A DNA stretch of 20,759 bases from Dehalococcoidia bacterium (GTDB lineage: Bacteria; Chloroflexota; Dehalococcoidia; Dehalococcoidales; RBG-16-60-22), in assembly GCA_030615655.1 (NCBI GenBank), contig JAUWYU010000010.1:1-20759 (forward strand), written 5' to 3'. Made by a program: the position numbers and the translations under genes. Shown here one piece after another: positions 7,104-13,781 of the stretch; within the stretch, counting starts at the first letter, position 1, and every line of letters begins with the position of its first letter. Under the pieces are notes generated by a model. That model was not told the origin of the DNA, searched no databases, and saw nothing but the letters and a program-made list of their open reading frames with translations.

Positions 7104-8021
7104 CTATAATATCGGCCTGGGCATAAGTCCCGCCTTTTCCACCATCTCCGGGACTATATCCTCCCAGCCCACCGCCATGATATGAATGCCATGTACCCCC
7201 GGTATCTCCTCAACCTGCTCAATAATCTCCAGTATTATTTTCACCCCCTCTTCCTTGGCCTTCTCCGCCTGTTCCAACCTGGTAATTATTTCATCGGGCA
7301 CGCTTACTCCCGAAACATAGTCCCTCATGTAGCGGGCCATACCTGCTGACCTTATGGGGATAACACCGGCAAGGATGTGTACCCGCTTGTCCAGGCCCTG
7401 CTCGCAGACCATCTCCATGTACCTGGCGAATTTAGGCACATCGTAGACCGCCTGGGTCTGGATAAAGTCGACACCGGCCTTAACCTTCTTGGCCAACCGC
7501 TTCACCCGGTATTCAAAAGGGTCGGCAAAAGGATTGGCGGCCGCACCAATATACATGGGGACATCCCCGGATATCTCCTCACCATTGAGGAATTGCTTCT
7601 CATCCCGCATCTTTTTCATCATCTGAATCAACTGAATGGAGTCAATGTCAAAGACACCCTTGGCCGTAGGGTGGTTACCAAATTGCTGATGGTCGCCGGA
7701 GAGGCAGAGAAAATTACCGATGCCCATAGACACCGCGCCCAGTATGTCACTCTGAAGTGCCAGCCGGTTCCGGTCTCTGACAACCATCTGCATCACCGGT
7801 TCAACGCCCGTCTGCTTTAGAAGCACACATCCGGCCAGGCTGGACATACGCACAATAGCTGTCTGATTGTCGGTAATATTAACGGCATCGCAGCAGTTAC
7901 GAAGTATCTCACCCTTTCTCTGCACCACCGCCGCGCTGGTGCCCTTGGGTGGGCCTGCCTCAGCCGTGACGGCAAACCTGCCGCTATCCAGTATTTTTTC
8001 CAGATTCGTTCCTGCTTTCAT
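7104..8021 (-). CDS. metF: Methylenetetrahydrofolate reductase catalytic subunit
   Basis: MetF reduces methylene-tetrahydrofolate to methyl-tetrahydrofolate, a step of the methyl branch of the Wood-Ljungdahl pathway. The 305-residue protein is a TIM-barrel flavoprotein. Visible motifs are E21 in TAEAGPPKG (the position of the catalytic glutamate), MVVRDRNRLALQSDI around 79-93, LCLSGDHQ at 105-112, PMYIGAAANP and DFIQTQAVYD, and AGVIPI further on. It is the last gene of the - strand cluster, 15 bases after metV, with AGAGGAGA in that gap as ribosome-binding site, and it ends before the hairpin at 7000-7034. The metV partner and the NuoE/NuoF/NuoG-like genes upstream suggest the enzyme is part of a larger NADH-linked complex rather than acting alone. 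Confidence 0.95.
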   Translation of the reverse strand: MKAGTNLEKILDSGRFAVTAEAGPPKGTSAAVVQRKGEILRNCCDAVNITDNQTAIVRMSSLAGCVLLKQTGVEPVMQMVVRDRNRLALQSDILGAVSMGIGNFLCLSGDHQQFGNHPTAKGVFDIDSIQLIQMMKKMRDEKQFLNGEEISGDVPMYIGAAANPFADPFEYRVKRLAKKVKAGVDFIQTQAVYDVPKFARYMEMVCEQGLDKRVHILAGVIPIRSAGMARYMRDYVSGVSVPDEIITRLEQAEKAKEEGVKIILEIIEQVEEIPGVHGIHIMAVGWEDIVPEMVEKAGLMPRPIL

Positions 8022-8036
8022 TGGCCTTGTCTCCTC

Positions 8037-8750
8037 TTAGTTTTGCGCCGACTCTGCTTCCGATTCAGTCTTGCCTGATATGATGCCAGATTCGGCATCA
8101 ACGTCAACTATTCGAGGTCCACCGGAAACACTCGAGCTCCAGTCTTTAATCGGTTCAACCTCTTCCATTTCGTCGAGACGCCCCATTTCGGCCAGGCGGT
8201 CGTAAATCAGTTGCCAGGCACAGGGGATATCCGGTGATATTTCACATTTACCATCCACCGAACCACCGCAGGGTCCGTTCAGTAAGCTCTTGGCGCACCT
8301 GACCAGAGGACATATTGCCGCCGTCCGCCCCAGAACACAGTTCCCGCACTGCAGACACGTCTCTATGAAATGACCGGGGCTTTCCTCAAGCCCTAAGAAC
8401 AGGGTATTCAACGCCGGGTAAACCGGCTTATCTTCCTGGAGATGGAAACTAATCGTCTGCACGCCGATAGCACAGGGCATCGCCAGGATACAATCGGCCG
8501 CGGCAATATCCTCGGCATTCTCCTGGAGCGCGTACTTGGTAAGCTCGTCACAGGCCGTGGGTATCACCATCCAGCCGGTGACTTTTTTACCGGCGGCTTC
8601 AAGCTTCTCCTTCATCTCCATAACCTCGGCTTTACCGCCGGTATGACACAGGGTAGTGCAGGTACCACAGCCGATAATATACACGCCCTGGCTTTTCCCC
8701 AGGCATTGTAAAATTTCCTCCAGGGGTTTCTGTGCCGTAATCGTTTTCAT
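8037..8750 (-). CDS. metV: MetV-type partner of methylenetetrahydrofolate reductase
   Basis: A 237-residue protein with the MTHFR C-terminal (MetV) domain, which in acetogens forms a core complex with MetF and links it to its electron source. The N-terminal part has C28, C31 and C35 in IGCGTCTTLCHTGGK. The C-terminal part has the family signature C132/C135/C138, C147, C152 and NGPCGG at 159-163, expected to hold Fe-S or zinc. Beyond about residue 195 it has an acidic, low-complexity tail, a little longer than I would expect. Its ATG is three bases from the stop of the NuoF-like gene, and the ribosome-binding region overlaps that gene's end, so the two should be translated together. This order, nuoF-like then metV then metF, ties the reductase to a NADH module. 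Confidence 0.93.
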   Translation of the reverse strand: MKTITAQKPLEEILQCLGKSQGVYIIGCGTCTTLCHTGGKAEVMEMKEKLEAAGKKVTGWMVIPTACDELTKYALQENAEDIAAADCILAMPCAIGVQTISFHLQEDKPVYPALNTLFLGLEESPGHFIETCLQCGNCVLGRTAAICPLVRCAKSLLNGPCGGSVDGKCEISPDIPCAWQLIYDRLAEMGRLDEMEEVEPIKDWSSSVSGGPRIVDVDAESGIISGKTESEAESAQN

Positions 8751-8753
8751 CCT

Positions 8754-10673
8754 CTATCCCCCCTTCGTTACTGTACTCACTGGGATTGGCTCTTCTAGAG
8801 TCGGGACATGCTCGCCTGAAACTTTCGCCACCGCGCTGAAGCGAGCAGGGCACACACTGAGGCATGTGCCACACTTAATGCACTTGCCCTGGTTAATAAT
8901 ATGTACCATCCGCTTACCACCTTCAATCGCTTCGCTAGGGCAGGCCCTGAGGCAAATCATGCAGCCCTGGCACTTGTCAGGTAAGATGTAATAAGAGCAA
9001 AGCGCGTCGCATACTGCGGCGGGACATCGCTTCTCCTTGATATGGGCTTCATATTCATCTCGAAAGTATTTTATCGTGCTCAGTACCGGATTGGGACAGG
9101 TGCTCCCCAGTTGGCAGAGCGACGTATCTTTAATCTGCTGGGCCAGGCTTTCAAGCAATTCTAAGTCGCCTTCCACTCCCTGCCCCTGCGTGATTCGAGT
9201 CAGGGTATCCAGCATAACTTTGCTTCCGAAGCGACACGGTGTACACTTACCACAGGATTCAGATTGGGTGAAGCTCAGGAAATAGCGGGCTATATCCACA
9301 GCACAGGTAGTCTCATCCATAACTATCATGCCACCTGAACCCATTATGGAGCCAATTGCCTCCAGAGAGCCGTAGTCAATTGGCAAATCCAGATGTGCTT
9401 CGGGCACACAACCTCCCGATGGACCACCCATCTGGACTGCCTTAAATTTTCTTCCGTCAGGTATGCCACCACCAATATCAAAGATGGCCTTCCTCACCGG
9501 AATGCCTATAGGCACTTCCACTAAACCAGTGTTATTAGTCTTGCCGGCCAATGCGAATATCTTGGTTCCTTTGCTTGTTTCGGTTCCTATACGAGAATAC
9601 CAGTCGGCTCCATTAAGGATAATAGATGTAATATTGGCATAGGTCTCCACATTATTGTTATTGGTCGGCTTACCCCACAGGCCTGATTCAGACGGAAAAG
9701 GCGGACGGGGTCGGGGCATACCTCTTTTACCTTCTATGGACATAAGGAGTGCTGTTTCCTCACCACAGACAAAAGCTCCGGCACCCTCTTTTATCCTGAT
9801 TTCGAAGCTGAGTTTTGAGCCCAGGATATTTTTACCTAGAAGCCCCACCTCTTCTGCCTGGCTGATGGCAATTTTAATGTGTTCCACGGCAATGGGATAC
9901 TCTGCCCGGACATAGACATAACCAACCTTGGTTCCAATAGCATAGGCAGCGATAAGCATTCCCTCCAGCACACTATGAGGGTCTCCTTCCAGCACTGCCC
10001 GATCCATGAAAGCACCGGGGTCGCCCTCATCACCGTTACAGACAAGGTACTTGGTATCGCCAGCGGCCGCCCTTGCCAGCCGCCACTTCCTGCCGGTGGG
10101 GAAACCAGCCCCGCCGCGCCCACGCAGCCCCGAGCGTTCCACAGCTTCAATCACCTGCTCAGGGGTCATGTTGGTAAGTACCTTGCTCAAAGCGGCGTAG
10201 CCATCACGGGCAATATAGTGAGATATGTTGGTGGGATCGATTATACCACAGTTACGAAGTACATTTTTCGTCTGCTCTTTATAGAACGGGACATCGTGGG
10301 CAAAGGGGATTTTCCCCCCGGTTACAGGGTCAACATAAACCAAGCGGTCAACAATGTCGCCTTCTATGAGGGTTTTGTCTACGATATCAACGACATCATC
10401 AGCGGTTATCTGTTGATAAAAGATATCCTGTGGGTCAATGACAACAACCGGGGCCCTGGCACAAAAGCCATGGCAACCGGTCTCCCTTATCTCTACCTTA
10501 TCCTCAAGCCCCTTCCTCTTGATTTCCTCATCAAAAGCATCCCTGATTTCTTCGGCACCATAGGCTCGACATCCAGTCATACATATTCGCACACAGGTCT
10601 TATTGGGGTCTAACTTCTCAATAATTGACTGTCGGAGAGAGTCTAATTCATCCGCTGTTCTGATTTTTCCCAT
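8754..10673 (-). CDS. NuoF-like NADH-binding subunit, copy 1 (metVF-linked)
   Basis: A 639-residue NADH-binding flavoprotein of the NuoF/HydB/HndC type. Domains in order: a thioredoxin-like [2Fe-2S] domain (C31, C35, C67, C71), the FMN- and NADH-binding core with GLRGRGGAGFPTGRKW at 182-197 and GDEGDPGAFMDR at 214-225, the 4Fe-4S ligands C474/C477/C480 and C520 in SESCGKCTPC, and two C-terminal ferredoxin motifs (C568/C571/C574/C578 and C598/C601/C604/C608). This long form is typical of electron-bifurcating hydrogenases and related soluble complexes, not of membrane complex I. No hydrogenase gene accompanies it. It follows a NuoE-like gene by 17 bases and is followed at once by metV, so methylene-THF reductase is the likely electron partner. 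It resembles the second NuoF copy along its whole length. Confidence 0.93.
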   Translation of the reverse strand: MGKIRTADELDSLRQSIIEKLDPNKTCVRICMTGCRAYGAEEIRDAFDEEIKRKGLEDKVEIRETGCHGFCARAPVVVIDPQDIFYQQITADDVVDIVDKTLIEGDIVDRLVYVDPVTGGKIPFAHDVPFYKEQTKNVLRNCGIIDPTNISHYIARDGYAALSKVLTNMTPEQVIEAVERSGLRGRGGAGFPTGRKWRLARAAAGDTKYLVCNGDEGDPGAFMDRAVLEGDPHSVLEGMLIAAYAIGTKVGYVYVRAEYPIAVEHIKIAISQAEEVGLLGKNILGSKLSFEIRIKEGAGAFVCGEETALLMSIEGKRGMPRPRPPFPSESGLWGKPTNNNNVETYANITSIILNGADWYSRIGTETSKGTKIFALAGKTNNTGLVEVPIGIPVRKAIFDIGGGIPDGRKFKAVQMGGPSGGCVPEAHLDLPIDYGSLEAIGSIMGSGGMIVMDETTCAVDIARYFLSFTQSESCGKCTPCRFGSKVMLDTLTRITQGQGVEGDLELLESLAQQIKDTSLCQLGSTCPNPVLSTIKYFRDEYEAHIKEKRCPAAVCDALCSYYILPDKCQGCMICLRACPSEAIEGGKRMVHIINQGKCIKCGTCLSVCPARFSAVAKVSGEHVPTLEEPIPVSTVTKGG

Positions 10674-10690
10674 TTAATTTCTTCCCATCA

Positions 10691-11170
10691 TCAATCATAT
10701 TGTTTCAGGATAGTCTCTACCTTGTCGGGTGTGAGCTTACCATAATAATTCCGATTTACCATCATTACCGGGGCGAGGAAACACGTTCCCAAACAAGCCA
10801 CCGTCTCCAGAGAAAACTTGAAATCGTTCGTTGTTCCGCCCTCTTTAATACCTAAAGTCCGTTCAACAGTCCTTAAGTTAGCGTTCGTTCCTCGCACATG
10901 ACAAGCTGTTCCTCGACAGACTCGGATTGTGTTTCGGCCTCGTGGAGTTAAATAAAACTGCTCATAAAAGGTCAGAACACCATATACTTCACCCGGGGAT
11001 ATCTGAAAAGCATCGGCAATGTGCTCTATGGCTCCTTGAGGGACCCAGCCAAATTCAGCCTGAACTCCCTGCAGTACCGAAATTAAGGCGTCGTCCTGCC
11101 CCTCATATCTGGACAATATTTTGTCCAGCTTCGTTAAGTCGAGCTCCTGGCTCTCTACTTTCCCTGCCAA
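10691..11170 (-). CDS. NuoE-like [2Fe-2S] subunit, copy 1
   Basis: A thioredoxin-like [2Fe-2S] subunit of 159 residues, homologous to NuoE/HydC/HndA, which accompanies NuoF-type subunits and may accept electrons from its flavin. The cluster ligands are C85 and C90 (CRGTACHVRG) and C126 and C130 (CLGTC). Both plausible starts are TTG. The one at 11170 is preferred because GGAGGG lies six bases upstream; a TTG at 11176 would sit directly on that site. The gene lies 63 bases after the NuoG-like ferredoxin gene and 17 bases before the NuoF-like gene, in the usual E-F order. The gap upstream of it shows no feature beyond the ribosome-binding site. Confidence 0.92.
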   Translation of the reverse strand: MAGKVESQELDLTKLDKILSRYEGQDDALISVLQGVQAEFGWVPQGAIEHIADAFQISPGEVYGVLTFYEQFYLTPRGRNTIRVCRGTACHVRGTNANLRTVERTLGIKEGGTTNDFKFSLETVACLGTCFLAPVMMVNRNYYGKLTPDKVETILKQYD

Positions 11171-11233
11171 AACCAACCCTCCGTTAAGCGTGGGTAGTTG
11201 TTCATCTCCTGCTCAATACCGGTAACCAGATAG

Positions 11234-11911
11234 TCACTGACTTAAAATCAATGGAGGCCCCTTTTTCTCTTCTCCTTGCTTCTTCGGCTTTCGCAACGCC
11301 ACAGTCGGACAGACGGAAACACATACATCGCAATCCCGGCATACCTCTTTATCTACTGGCTGGTCGAGGTCGACGATAACTTTACAATCAAAACCCCGAT
11401 AGGCCAGATTAAATACTTTCTGCTTGGCTATCTCGTCACAGGCCCTGATGCACCTCTGGCACAGGATACACTTGCCCAAATCGCGTACAAGATAGGGACT
11501 GATATCCTCAATAGGATAATAATGTTTTTTCAGTTTAAAAGAGGGCAACCCCACGTCCAAATCGGCAGCAACCTGGCGCAGCTCGCACTGGTTGGCGGCA
11601 TCACAGACCAGGCAGTTATCGGGGTGATTGGCCATCATAAGTTCCACAACCATCCGGCGCGCCGTGACAACCCTGGGGGAATGAGTTTGAATGACCATGC
11701 CTTCGGTGATGGGAGTATGACAGGAACCAACCAGATTTCTGGAGCCCTCTACCTCAACAACACAAAGCCGGCAGGCTCCAATAGGGGATAATTCTTTCAG
11801 GTAACACATGGTGGGGATGTCAACGCCATTCTCCCGGGCGACTTCAAGAATGGTCATCCCGTCTTGCCCCGTCACCGGGGCGTCATTAATGGTCAGTGTG
11901 ATGTCACCCAT
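11234..11911 (-). CDS. NuoG/HydA-N-type ferredoxin (2Fe-2S, His-Cys and two 4Fe-4S clusters), no hydrogenase domain
   Basis: A 225-residue electron-transfer protein equal to the N-terminal Fe-S part of NuoG or of [FeFe]-hydrogenase HydA/HndD. Ligands in order: [2Fe-2S] at C36/C47/C50/C64; the His-Cys 4Fe-4S set H96/C100/C103/C109; then 4Fe-4S at C148/C151/C154/C158 and C191/C194/C197/C201. The protein ends with a lysine-rich tail (KPKKQGEEKKG) where the H-cluster domain of a hydrogenase would begin, so it is a carrier and not a hydrogenase. It starts a second promoter-linked group that continues with nuoE, nuoF, metV and metF. There is no Shine-Dalgarno sequence in front of the ATG; the promoter-like -10 box ends seven bases before it. 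Confidence 0.9.
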   Translation of the reverse strand: MGDITLTINDAPVTGQDGMTILEVARENGVDIPTMCYLKELSPIGACRLCVVEVEGSRNLVGSCHTPITEGMVIQTHSPRVVTARRMVVELMMANHPDNCLVCDAANQCELRQVAADLDVGLPSFKLKKHYYPIEDISPYLVRDLGKCILCQRCIRACDEIAKQKVFNLAYRGFDCKVIVDLDQPVDKEVCRDCDVCVSVCPTVALRKPKKQGEEKKGPPLILSQ

Positions 11912-11918
11912 CTGATTA

Positions 11919-11948
11919 ATATTACGTTATCCCAAAACAGCATGTCAA
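11919..11948 (-). promoter_or_regulatory. Promoter-like site for the nuoG-E-F-metV-metF group, possibly leaderless
   Basis: On the - strand a perfect TTGACA -35 box (11948-11943) is followed after 18 bases by TAATAT (11924-11919). Seven bases then lead to the ATG at 11911, so transcription would begin at about the first base of the start codon. No ribosome-binding site is present between the -10 box and the ATG. Confidence 0.5.
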
Positions 11949-11952
11949 GTAA

Positions 11953-11976
11953 TTTCCCTAGTAAAAACTAGGAAAA
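11953..11976. repeat. Inverted repeat between the two halves of the cluster, candidate terminator
   Basis: TTTCCCTAGT (11953-11962) and ACTAGGAAAA (11967-11976) form a 10-base stem with one G-U pair and a four-base loop (all T when read on the - strand). It lies 12 bases after the stop of the NuoG-HdrA fusion gene and just upstream of the TTGACA box. It could end the upstream transcript in part or act as a regulatory operator. The stem is A/T-rich outside its CCTAG core and no long T-run follows it, so termination would be leaky. Confidence 0.45.
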
Positions 11977-11987
11977 CACCTGGGTTG

Positions 11988-13772
11988 CTAGGATAACGCC
12001 CCCTCCATCTGCGCCAGGATTTGCTCGTTGGTATAGTGGCTGAGGTTTATGGCGTCGCTGGGGCAGCCACCAACACAGACACCACAGCCTTTGCAAAGGG
12101 CCTCATTGACCCTGCATACCCTTTTCTCTTCATCAAAGGATATTGCGCTGTAGGGACAAAGGATCTTACAGAGTTGACAACCAGTGCAGAGGCTCTCATC
12201 AATTACAGCCGTAGCCGCCTCAATTTCCACTGTCCCGCGGCTAATCATGGACAGAGCCTCGGCCGCCGCCGCCGAAGCCTGAGCCACCGTATCCGGTATA
12301 TCCTTGGGACCCTGACAGCACCCGGCTATGAAGATACCATCGGTCATGGTAGCCACCGGGTCCAGCTTGGGGTGCTTCTCCAGGAAGAAGCCGTCGGCAC
12401 TGCGGCTGATATTAAACAGTCGGGCAACCTCCTCCACGTCCCTGGATGGTTCCAGGCCGCAACTCAGGACAACCATATCTACCGGCAGGCGGCGCTGCCT
12501 GCCCACCAGGGTATCCTCAAACTGTACAATCAGCTTGCCTTCTTCTTCGGGAGTTTCGGCAATATTCGTTACCTCCGCCGGCTTGCCCCGAATAAAGACG
12601 GTTCCCTCTTCAAGCATCCGGTTATAGAACTCCTCATAACCCTTACCGAAGCTCCTGATATCAATGTAGAACTCGTAGACATCGGCGCTGGTGTGCTCCT
12701 TTATCAGGTGGGCAAACTTCATGGAGTACATGCAGCATACGCGGGAGCAATACTCGTGATACTGCTCATCCCGGCTGCCGACACAGTGGATGAGGCCGAT
12801 GCTCCCCGGCTCCGAACCATCCTTGAGCACGATATGGCCCTCGGTGGGCCCGGCCGAGTTAACCATGCGCTCAAACTCAAGACTGGTGAGCACGTTGTCC
12901 AGTCGCCCGTAGCCGTACTGCTGGATGACACTCGGGTCGAACAAATCAAACCCGGTAGCGACAATGATATTGCCGACCTCCACCTCGATAACCTCGTCTT
13001 CCTGCTCGAAGTCGATAGCCCGGGGTGCGCAAAACTCCTCGCAGGTCTTACACTTACCCGTAGTAAAATGCACACACTGCTCTTTATCTATTACCGGAAC
13101 ATTGGGGACTGCCTGGGCGAAGGGAACGTAAACCGGCGCCCTTGTCGCCAGTCCCTCGTCAAATTCGGAAAGAATCGGCTCCGGCGTTTTACCGGTAATA
13201 TCCTCAAGCGTAATGGCTCCCGTGGGGCAGACAAAGGCACAGGCGCCGCATGCCCGGCACACATCGAGGTCTTTATCCCCGGTTCCCTGGAACGGGGTCT
13301 CCACTCTGCGGTCAACCCCCCGGTCAACAAAGTTAATAACGCTGGCCCCCATTCTTTCTTCACACATCCGGGCACACAGGCCGCAGAGGATACACTTTTC
13401 ATCCTCGTCTCCCGGCTTATAAGGCGGTTCTTCAACGCCGTACTCTTTGGCCAGGTTCTGGATTAACTCCACATTGGGACAACGCGCCAGCAGTAACTCG
13501 ATGATGCCTTTGCGTACTTCAATAACATCGGGCGATTTGGTAGCCACCACCAGGCCTTCTTCCACGGGATAGTTACAGGAGGTAACCAACCTCTTCCTCC
13601 CCTTGCTCGTGATTTCAACCATGCACAGGCGGCAGGAACCGAACGGAGACAGGGCCGGGTGATAACAAAGTGTTGGTATGTCAATACCCGCGCCCTTGGC
13701 CGCCTCCAGAACTGTCGTCCCTTCTTCAGCCTTGACCTCTTTACCATCTATCTCTAAAGTGACTTCACTCAT
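11988..13772 (-). CDS. Fusion of a NuoG-type Fe-S N-terminus to the C-terminal half of HdrA
   Basis: A 594-residue protein that joins two families. Residues 1 to about 195 resemble NuoG/HydA-N: [2Fe-2S] ligands C36/C47/C50/C66 and two 4Fe-4S motifs (C127/C130/C133/C137, C172/C175/C178/C182). The intervening His-Cys cluster motif is missing; only C98 remains. From about residue 200 it matches HdrA downstream of HdrA's first inserted ferredoxin: EFDEGLATRAPVYVPF, an unusual C233-x7-C241-xx-C244-xxx-C248, the VGNIIVATGFDLFDP segment, C330 and C342/C346/C347, the FAD-binding TDGIFIAGCCQGPKDIPDT block near 478-495, and two C-terminal ferredoxin motifs (C529-C539, C560-C570). The first half of HdrA is encoded separately at 16146-16967. 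Together they would rebuild a full HdrA of ordinary size. It begins nine bases after nuoF copy 2, with TAGGAGAC as ribosome-binding site. Confidence 0.92.
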   Translation of the reverse strand: MSEVTLEIDGKEVKAEEGTTVLEAAKGAGIDIPTLCYHPALSPFGSCRLCMVEITSKGRKRLVTSCNYPVEEGLVVATKSPDVIEVRKGIIELLLARCPNVELIQNLAKEYGVEEPPYKPGDEDEKCILCGLCARMCEERMGASVINFVDRGVDRRVETPFQGTGDKDLDVCRACGACAFVCPTGAITLEDITGKTPEPILSEFDEGLATRAPVYVPFAQAVPNVPVIDKEQCVHFTTGKCKTCEEFCAPRAIDFEQEDEVIEVEVGNIIVATGFDLFDPSVIQQYGYGRLDNVLTSLEFERMVNSAGPTEGHIVLKDGSEPGSIGLIHCVGSRDEQYHEYCSRVCCMYSMKFAHLIKEHTSADVYEFYIDIRSFGKGYEEFYNRMLEEGTVFIRGKPAEVTNIAETPEEEGKLIVQFEDTLVGRQRRLPVDMVVLSCGLEPSRDVEEVARLFNISRSADGFFLEKHPKLDPVATMTDGIFIAGCCQGPKDIPDTVAQASAAAAEALSMISRGTVEIEAATAVIDESLCTGCQLCKILCPYSAISFDEEKRVCRVNEALCKGCGVCVGGCPSDAINLSHYTNEQILAQMEGALS

Positions 13773-13781
13773 TACTGTCTC

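Noticed and set aside
11234..11911. [FeFe]-hydrogenase gene (HydA/HndD) suggested by the neighbouring NuoE/NuoF genes
   Set aside because: The protein ends after its ferredoxin motifs. No H-cluster motifs occur in it or in any neighbouring frame, so it is only the Fe-S carrier portion.
12021..13466. Long open frame on the + strand (481 codons) opposite the NuoG-HdrA fusion gene
   Set aside because: It lies wholly antisense to a gene with many intact cofactor motifs, has no recognisable motifs of its own and no ribosome-binding site. It is a by-product of codon bias on the other strand.
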